DNA from: JABDOU01 sp041609995
Lineage (GTDB): Bacteria > Actinomycetota > Acidimicrobiia > Spongiisociales > SHLN01
Direction of reading: 5' to 3'
Length of the DNA stretch: 51,440 nucleotides
NCBI GenBank assembly: GCA_041609995.1
Contig: JBFIPU010000009.1
Location: forward strand, 1-51,440
Shown piece after piece: positions 17,315 to 25,109 of this stretch. Every line of letters starts with the position of its first letter. Position 1 is the stretch's first letter. Below the pieces are notes generated by a model. That model worked only from the letters and a program-made list of their open reading frames with translations, was not told the origin of the DNA and searched no databases. Position numbers and translations under genes: made by a program.

Positions 17315-17527
17315 TCAGGCCGCGTTGGGGATGTTGGGTGCGCAGAGCTCGCAGGTCGACTCGGGGCACCGGATCACGATCTCGACGTCGATGCCCTCGG
17401 CCGAGAACAGATCGATCACGGCGAACACTTCCATCTCATCCATGCCCTGGATTACCCGGAGCGTCCGGATCAGAAACGTGCTGCGCAAGCTATGGTCCAA
17501 GAGCGATGCAACAGTTGGTGAAGCCAT
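17315..17527 (-). CDS. Small cysteine-containing protein, hypothetical
   Basis: 70 aa from ATG 17527. The first half is amphipathic (VASLLDHSLRSTFLIRTLRVI), the middle acidic, and the C-terminus ends in CPESTCELCAP with a C-x4-C-x2-C arrangement that could bind a metal. I do not recognise the family. The frame remains open upstream to 17854, but that part is the complement of the DUF1801 gene. It is divergent from DUF1801, with about 75 nt between the starts. Confidence 0.5.
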   Translation of the reverse strand: MASPTVASLLDHSLRSTFLIRTLRVIQGMDEMEVFAVIDLFSAEGIDVEIVIRCPESTCELCAPNIPNAA

Positions 17528-17601
17528 GACATCCGACCCGGCGCAGGAACGTCTATCGATCGATCGGTGCTTCGATCCTGCACCCGCTGGAGCGCCTGAC
17601 C

Positions 17602-18048
17602 GTGGCTGAAGCCGGGAAGCCGGCCGCCGGCAAGAAGAGCGGGCCGAAGCTGCTGGCGGGCGGCAACCCGCAGATCCCCAAGGGCGACGGCGACGGTCCT
17701 GTCCAGGATTACTTGGAAGCGATGCCTGACTGGAAGAGCGATGTCGGGCGCCGCCTCGATGCGCTCGTCGTGCGTGCGGTACCCGACCTTCGGAAGGCGG
17801 TGCGGTGGAATACGCCGTTCTACGGCACCGAGGAACACGGGTGGTTCTTCGCATTCCACTGTATGACGAAATACATCAAGGTGACGTTCCTGAACGGCGG
17901 TTCGCTCACGCCACCACCTCCGGTCGAGTCGAAGGACCCGACTACGCGCTACTTCCACATCTACGAAGATGATGAGATCGACGAGGAGCTGTTGACGAAC
18001 TGGATTGGGCAGGCATCGGAGTTGCCGGGTTGGTTCGGATTCCGCTGA
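17602..18048 (+). CDS. DUF1801 domain protein (YdhG-like)
   Basis: 148 aa. After a basic Gly/Lys-rich N-terminal tail (about 1-35) comes a DUF1801 domain: IPKGDGDGPVQDYLEAMPDWKSDVG, then a central VRWNTPFYG, a characteristic stretch of this superfamily, and a WFFAFHCMTKYIKVTFLNG strand. Members are small cytosolic proteins sometimes described as iron-chaperone-like; no activity can be inferred. The start is GTG 17602. Lys-rich tails like this one suggest nucleic-acid contact, but that is a guess. Confidence 0.8.
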   Translation: MAEAGKPAAGKKSGPKLLAGGNPQIPKGDGDGPVQDYLEAMPDWKSDVGRRLDALVVRAVPDLRKAVRWNTPFYGTEEHGWFFAFHCMTKYIKVTFLNGGSLTPPPPVESKDPTTRYFHIYEDDEIDEELLTNWIGQASELPGWFGFR

Positions 18049-18099
18049 CACATCTCGGCCGGGACCGTCCCCGCCGTCGCTCGCGCAGGACTTGACGGT

Positions 18100-19167
18100 C
18101 TAGAGGCCTCGGCGGAACCGGAGCAGGTTCCTGAGCGAGAGCTGCCAGTAGCGACGGCGTGACTCGACAGCAAAGCGTGTTTTGGCGACGCGGGACCGGC
18201 TGGCGCGAGTACCGATCCGTAGGCGATTGAAGAGCGGCATGCCGGGGCGCTGGCGGGTGATGGGCCGTAACAATCGCCGGCGGCCGGTCGAGATCGCCAG
18301 CTTGGTCCGGATCCACCAGTCAGCCCATTGGCGGCGGCGGTCGCCGAGCGCGGCCCGCATTCGGGAGCCGATGCCGCCCACTGCGATGGGCCCACCTTGA
18401 TTCGGTCCGGCACTCAGGCGGAACCCGACTCCGATGATTCCCACCAGCACGGCAATGGCTCCTACGCCGATGAGGGGAAAGGCCCACGTCGGAAGCCCAT
18501 CGGAGGGGCCCCCGCCGCCGTTGGCCGATTGCGTTGGTGTCGCCTGCGCCTCCGTGGTGGTGGTCTCGGCAAGGGTCGTGGATGTCTGCGGGGGGCTGGT
18601 CGACTCGGTGGCGCCGGTGCTGGTGATGCTGACGCGCACGGACGCCGTTCCGGCCATACCAAGCGGATCAGTCGCGGTCACCGTCTCGGTGTACGCGCCG
18701 GGCTCCGGATAGATGAAGGTCGTCTCGGCCGCGGTGCGTCCAAAGGACCACAGGTAGGTGACGGTCTGGCCCTCGGGGTCCTCTGCTTCTGCGCTGAAGG
18801 TGCAGACGAGTCCCTGGCAGGAGGCTGTTGCCGACACCGTCGGTGCCTCGTTGGGCGGCAGCGTGGTCGTAGTGGTCGTGGTTGTCGTCGGTGCCGGCCG
18901 GCGGGTGGTGGTGGTTCTCCGGGGGCGGCGGGTGGTGGTGGTGGCAGGGGGGGCCGTTGTCGTGGGGGCAGCTGTGGTCGTCGTAGTACCGGGTGGTTGG
19001 GTGGTGGTGGGCGGCTCGGTAGTGGTGGTGGTGGTGGGGGGTTGGGTGGTGGTCGTCGTGGTCGGAAGGGTCGTCGGTGGCAGGGTTTGTCCCGCTGCGG
19101 GCGCGGCCATGAGGATCGCCAACGCAACCACCACTGAACCTGTCGCCGCCCGCGTGTATCTAGTCAT
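18100..19167 (-). CDS. Secreted Thr/Pro-rich, PKD-domain membrane protein
   Basis: 355 aa. Signal peptide (about 1-26, AAPAAGQ cleavage region), then a Thr/Pro-rich, mucin-like segment (about 28-103) full of TTTT runs, a PKD domain (about 107-182, with EDPEGQTVTYLWSFG and PEPGAYTETVTATDP), a second Thr-rich linker, a transmembrane helix at about 227-249, and a strongly basic cytoplasmic tail of about 100 residues. The layout suggests a surface-exposed protein anchored with its tail inside. The DNA encoding the Thr-rich part is a GGT/ACC microsatellite and is prone to length change. It lies 81 nt downstream of the MscS gene on the same strand. Confidence 0.78.
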   Translation of the reverse strand: MTRYTRAATGSVVVALAILMAAPAAGQTLPPTTLPTTTTTTQPPTTTTTTEPPTTTQPPGTTTTTAAPTTTAPPATTTTRRPRRTTTTRRPAPTTTTTTTTTLPPNEAPTVSATASCQGLVCTFSAEAEDPEGQTVTYLWSFGRTAAETTFIYPEPGAYTETVTATDPLGMAGTASVRVSITSTGATESTSPPQTSTTLAETTTTEAQATPTQSANGGGGPSDGLPTWAFPLIGVGAIAVLVGIIGVGFRLSAGPNQGGPIAVGGIGSRMRAALGDRRRQWADWWIRTKLAISTGRRRLLRPITRQRPGMPLFNRLRIGTRASRSRVAKTRFAVESRRRYWQLSLRNLLRFRRGL

Positions 19168-19248
19168 TCCCTTACGTCAATGTAGCGCCTCCGCCATTCT
19201 TCGGGCATGGGTCACGGGGCCATTTTCTCGGCCGCGTACCCCGGCTGA

Positions 19249-19944
19249 TCAGTCCGGGAGCACCGTCACTACGCCCTGCAGGAACACCTCATTGGGTACC
19301 CGGAAGGCGCTGCCGTCGCTGCCTTCCAGATGGGTGGAGGACAGCCCGATGGTCACGATGCGGCCCTCGACTCCTTCGATTCTCAGCAGCTGGCCGGGTG
19401 AGAAGCGATCTTGCACGTATCTGCCGGATGCCACCTGGCGCGAAACCGAGAGCGAGCCCAGCCCCACGGCCAGGCCACCCGCCAGCGCGCTGCCGAACGC
19501 CAGGGCTGCGACCAGGATCAGAATGATGTTGGTGGGAACGCCCAGTTGCTCGAGGGCGATGATGACGCCTACGCCGAGAATCCCCAATGAGAGCCCGAAA
19601 CCGGCTCTGCGCGCCAGCACCGGCGACGCCGACCGCAGCGCTGTCTCCACCAAGGCTCCCACGATCCGTCCGAGTGATCTCGTGATCATGATGATCAGGA
19701 CAGCCACCACCGCCTTGGGGATGAAGGCGAACGTCGACTCGAGCAGCCTGTTGGCCTGGGACGGGTCGATGATGATGAGGATGCCCATCAGCACAGCCGT
19801 CACGATCACGACCGGTACCAGTTGTTTGACGAGACCCTGCAGCTGCTCGTTCACGCGCGAGCTGACGACGCGTCCGACGATCAGCGTCACGACGATGATG
19901 ACCGCAACCGTGCTAACGGTGGTGATGATGGTTTGGAGATCCAC
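19249..19944 (-). CDS. MscS-family mechanosensitive ion channel
   Basis: 231 aa with four to five hydrophobic helices (about 5-25, 43-60, 74-90, 113-150) followed by a beta-rich domain that begins RFSPGQLLRIEG. The sequence ALAFGSALAGGLAVGLGSLSVSR matches the Gly/Ala-rich pore helix TM3 of small MscS channels, and the following beta domain contains VEGRIVTIGLSSTHL, as in MscS. Such channels open under membrane tension. It lies 33 nt after the anti-sigma gene on the same strand, so probably in the same operon. Confidence 0.83.
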   Translation of the reverse strand: MDLQTIITTVSTVAVIIVVTLIVGRVVSSRVNEQLQGLVKQLVPVVIVTAVLMGILIIIDPSQANRLLESTFAFIPKAVVAVLIIMITRSLGRIVGALVETALRSASPVLARRAGFGLSLGILGVGVIIALEQLGVPTNIILILVAALAFGSALAGGLAVGLGSLSVSRQVASGRYVQDRFSPGQLLRIEGVEGRIVTIGLSSTHLEGSDGSAFRVPNEVFLQGVVTVLPD

Positions 19945-19977
19945 GACGCCCCCAGACAGTGCGTTGTGGCGTGGATC

Positions 19978-20244
19978 CTAACGAGTCGGTCCGGCCCCGT
20001 AACGGAGGGTCGCCCTGCCCATGTCCTCGGTGATGTCGGCCGCCAGGCCCAAAACCGATTCCAGGAACTGTTGGAGGCGCAATGCCTGCACTACCGGAAC
20101 GCTGAGGTCGTTGTCGAGCTCATCAGACCAGAGCTGAGCCAGGAAATCCTGGCATTCCGCGCACGTCTCGACGTGTGCGTCGAGATCGGCCGCCTCCCCG
20201 ATGGCGAAATCGATGCGACCGTCGTCTGTGATGTCACAGATCAT
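19978..20244 (-). CDS. Zinc-binding anti-sigma factor (ZAS-like)
   Basis: 88 aa. The ZAS-type motif H24-x3-C28-x2-C31 (AHVETCAECQDFL) is clear, and the gene overlaps the ECF sigma stop by 4 nt (ATGA), the usual arrangement for a cognate anti-sigma factor. There is no transmembrane segment, so it is a soluble anti-sigma, the kind often responsive to redox or metal stress. The part after the motif is short (about 55 residues). Confidence 0.82.
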   Translation of the reverse strand: MICDITDDGRIDFAIGEAADLDAHVETCAECQDFLAQLWSDELDNDLSVPVVQALRLQQFLESVLGLAADITEDMGRATLRYGAGPTR

Positions 20245-20792
20245 CGCCAGTCCTCCATCGTGGTCATGAGCGCCCGCTTGGCGCGATAGATGCGCGTTCG
20301 GACCGTGTTGAGCGGCACACCCAGTTGCTGAGAGATTTCTTCATAGGTTCGATGCTCGTACTCGCGCAGTACCAGCGGGCGCTGCAGGTTTTCCGGAAGC
20401 TCGGATATCGCCCGTTCCATGGCGGCCTTGAGGTCGCGCTGCTCGGCTGCCCGCGACGTCGATCTGCCGGTGGATCGTTCCGGAATCGCATCGCTGGGGT
20501 TCTCGCGGGTTCGCGTCACGTGGTTGAGCGCGAGGTTGTTGCCGATTCGATAGAGCCAGGATCGGACCTGGGAGTCACCCCGAAAGTTTTCAAGGGCCTT
20601 GAAGGCGCGGATGAAGGTGTCCTGGGCCAGGTCCTCGGCGGTCGCCCGGTTCTTGACGATCCGCAGAATGACGCCAAACACGAAGCTCTGGTGCCTTCGC
20701 ACCAGCGTTCCAAACGCCTCGAGATCGCCCGCCTGGGCCAGCGCTACGAGCCGCTCATCGCTGTGCGGGACGGTGACGCCGAGTTCTGCCAT
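20241..20792 (-). CDS. ECF RNA polymerase sigma factor (sigma-70 family)
   Basis: 183 aa from ATG 20792. Region 2 is at about residues 22-90 (AEDLAQDTFIRAFKAL, then RSWLYRIGNNLALNH), and region 4 in the C-terminal part (LPENLQRPLVLREYEHRTYEEISQQLGVPLNTVRTRIYRAKRAL), as in SigW/SigE-type ECF factors. The chosen ATG has GGGAG seven bases upstream. An ATG at 20804 and longer forms back to 20927 exist in frame but have no family similarity. It is followed by a cognate zinc anti-sigma factor, an MscS channel and a PKD protein, a likely envelope-stress operon. Confidence 0.93.
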   Translation of the reverse strand: MAELGVTVPHSDERLVALAQAGDLEAFGTLVRRHQSFVFGVILRIVKNRATAEDLAQDTFIRAFKALENFRGDSQVRSWLYRIGNNLALNHVTRTRENPSDAIPERSTGRSTSRAAEQRDLKAAMERAISELPENLQRPLVLREYEHRTYEEISQQLGVPLNTVRTRIYRAKRALMTTMEDWR

Positions 20793-20930
20793 GTGAGCTC
20801 CCATGCTGGTCGGCGCACTGTTTACGCGCAAGACCCCATCGGGCGAACAGGACCGGTGGGCCCGGATTGCCGGCCTCACGGCGGACGCCGGAACGAACGG
20901 CCTGGTGTCGAATGCGCTGATCATCAACGA

Positions 20931-20958
20931 TTAGACCCAGAACCATCGCCCGAGTTGC
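20931..20958 (-). promoter_or_regulatory. Possible ECF-type promoter of the sigma operon
   Basis: Read on the minus strand, GCAACT (20953-20958) and GTCTAA (20931-20936) are separated by 16 bp, resembling ECF -35 (xxAAC) and -10 (GTCT/CGTC) elements about 140 nt before the sigma gene. That would allow autoregulation. The motif is short and the match could be chance. Confidence 0.3.
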
Positions 20959-21062
20959 AAGTTTTCTCCAGCCGAGATTTTTTCGGAAATCCGGGAACTC
21001 GGGGTAAAACAGCTGTGTCCTAAATCTGGTTTGTGGCTCGCAGCGCCCGCCAGGGGCGGAGC

Positions 21063-21110
21063 TTGGGTCGGTACCGGGTCTTTGCCCCCCTGGACCCGGT
21101 ACCGACCCAA
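21063..21110. repeat. Perfect 18-bp inverted repeat (hairpin)
   Basis: TTGGGTCGGTACCGGGTC (21063-21080) is perfectly complementary to 21093-21110 with a 12-nt loop. It has no U-tract. It lies about 105 nt upstream of the metalloprotease gene. It could be a leader structure, a terminator or a protein-binding site. Confidence 0.95.
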
Positions 21111-21137
21111 AGTCCTCTCCGTATTCACGTACCTCCT

Positions 21138-21162
21138 CGCGTCGATCAACCCGATCGACGCG
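21138..21162. repeat. 9-bp inverted repeat (second leader hairpin)
   Basis: CGCGTCGAT (21138-21146) pairs with ATCGACGCG (21154-21162) across a 7-nt loop. It follows the 18-bp hairpin in the same leader and ends 53 nt before the start codon. Confidence 0.85.
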
Positions 21163-21215
21163 TCCGCCGATGCCGAGGAGTCGTTTCGGTGAGCGCCCTG
21201 TAGGGTCATCGGACG

Positions 21216-22532
21216 ATGCTTCGGGTTCTTGTTCTTCTCGCTCTTCTCGCTCTGGCTGCCTGCGCCGGCGACACGACCGAGCCCACCCCATCCAGCGCCC
21301 CGTCTACGACCTCGACGGTCGAGTCTCCTTCCACATCTGCCGGCCCGGACACCACACCCGAGGGTGCGTCGGAGACAACTGTCCCGCCCACCCTTCCCGA
21401 GCTGGACACCGATGCGCCTGCCACTCTGGCCGCCGAGGTGGACGGGCTGATCGACATCACCGAGCAGGTGCGGAGCCTCGAGTTCCTTCACTCGCCGGAC
21501 ATCACGATTCAGCCCATCGACGAATTCAGAGCACAACTGGATGACAAGATCGTCGAGGACCTCGAGCCCGAAGTCATCGCAGCCGAGGAGCGGTTGCTCA
21601 AGACCATGGGGGTGCTCGACGCCACGTCGAGCCTCGAAGGCCTGACCCGGGAAGTGCTGGCACAACAGGTCCTGGGCTACTACGACCCGGAGACCAAGCA
21701 GCTCTTCGTGCGGGACGACGGAGTCGGCCCGTCGGCCACGGATCGGCTCACGATCGTGCACGAACTGATTCACGCTCTCACCGACCAGCACTATGCGTGG
21801 GGAGAGGATTTCCTCGAGCTGGCCGACAGCGACGGCGGCGACCGCTTCCGTGCCCTGCAGTCGGTGATCGAGGGCGACGCCACGTACTTTCAATCTGTGT
21901 ACATGGTGACCGGGATGTTGCCGTCTGAACTGAGCGAGGTATTGGCCGACGCTGCGGAGCAGGAGGAGGCCGCCCGGGGCCTGCCTCCGTACCTGATCGA
22001 TTCGCTGAGCCTCCCGTACACCACCGGGGCGTTCTATATCCAGGGTCGCGGCCCTGCCGTGATCGAAGACCTCTACCTCGATCCACCGGCTTCCACCGAA
22101 CAACTGCTGGCGGACACCGACGAACCGCCGGTCCTGGTCGAGGTTCCGAGCGTGTCGCTGGTGGGCTATGAGGTGTTGGAGGAATTCACCCGGGGCCAGG
22201 GGGATCTCGAGATTCTGCTGGACGCCGTCGCCGGTCCGGGTCTGGCGGCAGCCGCAGCCGGCGGATGGGGCGGCGATCGCGTGGCCTGGCACTGGGATGG
22301 TCAGGACATCGTCGAGGTCTCGCGATTTGTGGGCGACACCGGCCCGGATGCCGATGAGTATGTCCAAGCCCTCGAGGCGTGGTTTTCCGGCCTGGGCCAG
22401 GACCTCGACGGCACCACGTGGCAGACGGCCAATGCCTTGTTCGGCTTTCAGCAGGAGGGCGACACCGTCGACGTGGTGATCGCCTCGGACCCCGCCGCCG
22501 GCCGGGCGGCCCTGGAGCAGCTCAGGAGCTGA
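21216..22532 (+). CDS. Predicted HExxH zinc metalloprotease lipoprotein
   Basis: 438 aa. Signal peptide with lipobox LAAC (C16), a Ser/Thr/Pro-rich linker to about residue 65, then a globular domain. HELIH at 182-186 is followed by ALTDQHY, and E219 in SVIEGDATY is a plausible third zinc ligand, as in gluzincins. GYYDPETKQLFV sits before the motif. It would act at the outer face of the membrane. I do not recognise a named family with certainty. The next gene downstream is a paralog that lacks HExxH. ATG 21216 lies directly before the signal sequence. Confidence 0.78.
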   Translation: MLRVLVLLALLALAACAGDTTEPTPSSAPSTTSTVESPSTSAGPDTTPEGASETTVPPTLPELDTDAPATLAAEVDGLIDITEQVRSLEFLHSPDITIQPIDEFRAQLDDKIVEDLEPEVIAAEERLLKTMGVLDATSSLEGLTREVLAQQVLGYYDPETKQLFVRDDGVGPSATDRLTIVHELIHALTDQHYAWGEDFLELADSDGGDRFRALQSVIEGDATYFQSVYMVTGMLPSELSEVLADAAEQEEAARGLPPYLIDSLSLPYTTGAFYIQGRGPAVIEDLYLDPPASTEQLLADTDEPPVLVEVPSVSLVGYEVLEEFTRGQGDLEILLDAVAGPGLAAAAAGGWGGDRVAWHWDGQDIVEVSRFVGDTGPDADEYVQALEAWFSGLGQDLDGTTWQTANALFGFQQEGDTVDVVIASDPAAGRAALEQLRS

Positions 22533-22603
22533 ACGCTGCACATTGCATAGTCGGCGCTCGCCGGTCTGCTACGGATCGGCGAGGTCCGCCAGTGACCGCA
22601 ATT

Positions 22604-22664
22604 GGCAAACCCAGGGTTACAGGTGGCGGAAACCGCCGCTTAGAACCCTGGGTAACGCTTTGCC
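22604..22664. repeat. Nested inverted repeats between the two lipoprotein genes
   Basis: ACCCAGGGTT (22609-22618) pairs with AACCCTGGGT (22644-22653). Inside it GGCGG/CCGCC (22625-22629/22633-22637) forms a second stem, and GGCAA/TTGCC flanks the outer stem with a small bulge. It may be the terminator of the protease gene, though there is no T-run. Confidence 0.75.
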
Positions 22665-22715
22665 GCTTGAGCTAAACCCGCTTGGGTCGTGCTGCGCCAA
22701 CGCCGATACATCCCT

Positions 22716-23942
22716 ATGCGATCAGTCCGAACACGCGCGGCCTGGCTGTTGTCGGGTGCCCTCGTTGCCGCCGCCTGCGGGTCGGGGGATAGCCAAACCG
22801 GGGCGTCGCTCGTCACTTCGGTGCCCCAGGCATCGACCACCACCACCCTGCACGTTGACCAGGCCAAGGCGCTCGTCCAGCAACAGTTCGACGCCCTGGT
22901 GCCCATCGCTGAAGACATCCGCGGGCTGTCGTTCTCGTCTCCGCCCGTGTTGGAATTCGTCGACCGCGAAGAGATCTTGCCGCGCGTCATACCCGATACG
23001 CGCCGGGTCGATGTTCTCGCCGGCATGGGCTTTGGCGACGTTGGCCCGACGGGTCAAATCCTGCAGTACCAGCGTGACCGGCAACGAATCGCCATGGTCA
23101 CGCCTCGCACCGAGCTGACGCCGTTTGCCCGGGCCGAGTTGATCGAGGAACTGGTGCTCGCTCTCACATATGAGCATTTTCCGGGTGAGGGCGAAAAGGA
23201 CGACGAAACGCGCCTGGGTCTGCTCGGTCTCCGGCTCGGCGACGCCGCATTTCACCGCAGCGAATTCATCGATACGGCACTGACCTCAACGGAGCGGTTC
23301 GCCCTCCGCCTGGAATCCGTTCGGCAAAGCGAAGCCGAGATGGTGCTCCCTGGATATGCCCGAACGTTCGAAAACGTTGGTGAAGAGGTGGCTCTCGTCC
23401 TCGTCAAAGACGTGATCGGGGCCCGCGGGGTCGAGGGACTCAATGCCGCATATCGCAACCCGCCGGCCACCACCGAGCAGCTGTTCCACCCTGAGTCCTA
23501 TCGAGCGGGCACCGTGCCGGTAGAAGTGCTGAACCCAGAGACGGTGGGGTCCGGGATGCTCGAGGCAGAAACCGGCATGATGGGGGAGTTGTGGGTGAGG
23601 TCGTTCTTCCGGGAGTCGCTCAGCGCCGGCGAGATGCTGCAGGCGACCACCGGCTGGGAAGGAGATAGGTATACCGTCTGGCAGCGCCGGGAGGAACTGG
23701 CCATGTCGGCGCTGTTCGTCATGGAGTCCGACCAGGATGCCATCGAGCTGCGCGACGGCCTCTCCCACTGGGCCTTGAACGTGTTCGCGCTGGCCGCCGG
23801 TAGAACCGACCACAAGGGTGTGGTGTTTGAAGGGGACGGATACGTGTATGTGGCCCAGGTCGACAACGAGGTGCTCCTCGTCGCCTCCCCGGACCGCACG
23901 CTGGGCGAAAAGGTCCGCGAACAGTTCTGGCCCCGCTACTGA
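22716..23942 (+). CDS. Degenerate paralog of the metalloprotease lipoprotein (pseudoprotease)
   Basis: 408 aa from ATG 22716; the frame also offers a GTG at 22689. Lipobox ALVAAAC with C21, then a Thr-rich linker. The overall plan matches the preceding gene: an EDIRGLSF segment matches EQVRSLEF, and NPPATTEQLFHPE matches DPPASTEQLLADT. In place of the neighbour's HELIH (within VHELIHALTDQH) it has EELVL (within IEELVLALTYEH, residues 143-154), so both zinc histidines are missing, and the third-ligand Glu is absent (SVRQSEAEMV). It is therefore probably non-catalytic, perhaps an inhibitor, chaperone or substrate-binding partner. It keeps a long, intact reading frame and so is likely functional. 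Confidence 0.75.
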   Translation: MRSVRTRAAWLLSGALVAAACGSGDSQTGASLVTSVPQASTTTTLHVDQAKALVQQQFDALVPIAEDIRGLSFSSPPVLEFVDREEILPRVIPDTRRVDVLAGMGFGDVGPTGQILQYQRDRQRIAMVTPRTELTPFARAELIEELVLALTYEHFPGEGEKDDETRLGLLGLRLGDAAFHRSEFIDTALTSTERFALRLESVRQSEAEMVLPGYARTFENVGEEVALVLVKDVIGARGVEGLNAAYRNPPATTEQLFHPESYRAGTVPVEVLNPETVGSGMLEAETGMMGELWVRSFFRESLSAGEMLQATTGWEGDRYTVWQRREELAMSALFVMESDQDAIELRDGLSHWALNVFALAAGRTDHKGVVFEGDGYVYVAQVDNEVLLVASPDRTLGEKVREQFWPRY

Positions 23943-24769
23943 TCGGGCGGGCCGTCCGTCATCGTGCGCCGATACAACTCGTTCTTCGGGATTCCGAGGA
24001 GATCTGATACCGCTCGCACGGCGGCAGCCGGCGTGGCTCCGGACTCGATCTCCCGCTGAACTGCGCTAGCCGCCTGTCTCCAATCGACCTGGGACTGGCC
24101 GGCGCCTTCGATCACCAGGGTGAACTCGCCTCGCGGTTCGTTGTCCGTCCATCGGGAAATCGCTTGGGCCAGGGTGCCCCACCACACCTCTTCGTGGATC
24201 TTCGTCAACTCCCGGCACACACAAACCAAACGACCGCCACCGAGTCCGTCGGCCAGGTCCGCCAGGTCATCCAGCAGGCGCCGCGGCGAGCAGAACAACA
24301 CGGCGGGGCGTTGTTCGTCTGTGAGGGTCTGGATGCGGTGCCGGCGGGTGCTGCCCTTGCGCGGCAAGAATCCCTCAAAGACGAATCGGTCGCCCATGCC
24401 GGCCACCGCGACTGCCGCCGTCACCGCGCTGGGGCCCGGTATCACAGTGATGGGCGCTCCCATTTCCCGGGCTGCTCGCACGGCCGAGACCCCCGGGTCG
24501 CCCACCCCCGGCATTCCGGCGTCGGTGACCAATGCCACGTTCTTCCCGTCTCGCAGGTCCGCCGCCAGTTGTCGGGCTCGCTGCCTTTCGTTGCCGGCGA
24601 AGTAGGAACGCACGGGTGCCGAGGCATGTGCAACGTCCATGAGCCGCTTCACCCGCCGGGTGTCCTCGGCGTACACCACGTCCACAGTGGCCAGCGTCTC
24701 CTTCAATCGGTCGCTCATGTCCCCCAGGTTTCCGATCGGCGAGCCGCACAGCCACAGCGTCCCTGTCAT
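23936..24769 (-). CDS. rsmI: 16S rRNA (cytidine-1402-2'-O)-methyltransferase RsmI
   Basis: SAM-dependent methylation of C1402 in 16S rRNA. Clear family matches: LCGSPIGNLGDMSDR at the N-terminus, YAEDTRRVKRL, DAGMPGVGDPG, VIPGPSA, and FEGFLPRKGSTRR. The start is ATG 24769, overlapping the DUF192 stop by 4 nt (ATGA); the upstream in-frame ATG at 24820 would duplicate that gene's DNA. 277 aa is normal. It converges with the paralog lipoprotein gene with a 7-nt overlap. Confidence 0.95.
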   Translation of the reverse strand: MTGTLWLCGSPIGNLGDMSDRLKETLATVDVVYAEDTRRVKRLMDVAHASAPVRSYFAGNERQRARQLAADLRDGKNVALVTDAGMPGVGDPGVSAVRAAREMGAPITVIPGPSAVTAAVAVAGMGDRFVFEGFLPRKGSTRRHRIQTLTDEQRPAVLFCSPRRLLDDLADLADGLGGGRLVCVCRELTKIHEEVWWGTLAQAISRWTDNEPRGEFTLVIEGAGQSQVDWRQAASAVQREIESGATPAAAVRAVSDLLGIPKNELYRRTMTDGPPDQ

Positions 24770-25071
24770 TGATCCAGCGCGACACGGCTGCCGACCGGTG
24801 GCGGGCAACAGCGCGCCCACTCGACGATCACCGCCGCCCGCCAGTTGGTGTAGACGCGATTCGGGTCCAGAACACGTGAGTCGAGCACGCGTCCCGCCCG
24901 GTCGAGGGCCGCGACCGCCAGCGGTCGGGACAGGCCCAGCGTGTGGACGCTCGTGGATCGAAAGGCGAGCGCGGTCCCCTCATCGGGATTCCGACCGAGG
25001 CCGATCAGACGCTGCCGAAACCCACTCGCCAGTGGCACCGGAAGCGATGGAAGGCACGGATCATCATGCAC
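24766..25071 (-). CDS. DUF192 family protein
   Basis: 101 aa. The DUF192 pattern is present: a basic RLIGLGRNP, then FRSTSVHTLGLSRPLAVAALDRAGRVLDSRVLDPNRV, similar to the consensus VHTFGM...VDVVFLD..G.V. It lacks a signal peptide and is shorter than secreted members. It overlaps rsmI by 4 nt and follows the AbrB gene by about 38 nt. Function unknown. Confidence 0.68.
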   Translation of the reverse strand: MHDDPCLPSLPVPLASGFRQRLIGLGRNPDEGTALAFRSTSVHTLGLSRPLAVAALDRAGRVLDSRVLDPNRVYTNWRAAVIVEWARCCPPPVGSRVALDQ

Positions 25072-25109
25072 TCCCCAACCCTATGTCAGAGCAGACCTGC
25101 TGGATAGTG

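Larger units (their letters stand above)
20793..21215. other. Divergent intergenic region with two hairpins
   Basis: About 420 bp between the leftward sigma gene and the rightward metalloprotease gene. It holds the possible ECF promoter and two strong inverted repeats (21063-21110 and 21138-21162), and no gene that I can support. Confidence 0.6.

Noticed and set aside
20931..22541. 536-aa minus-strand open frame opposite the metalloprotease gene
   Set aside because: It is low-complexity and antisense to a gene with signal peptide and HExxH motif.
22640..22685. Minus-strand segment TAGCTCAAGCGGCAAAGCG looking like a tRNA D arm
   Set aside because: No acceptor stem, anticodon arm or T arm can be built around it; the neighbouring inverted repeats explain the structure.
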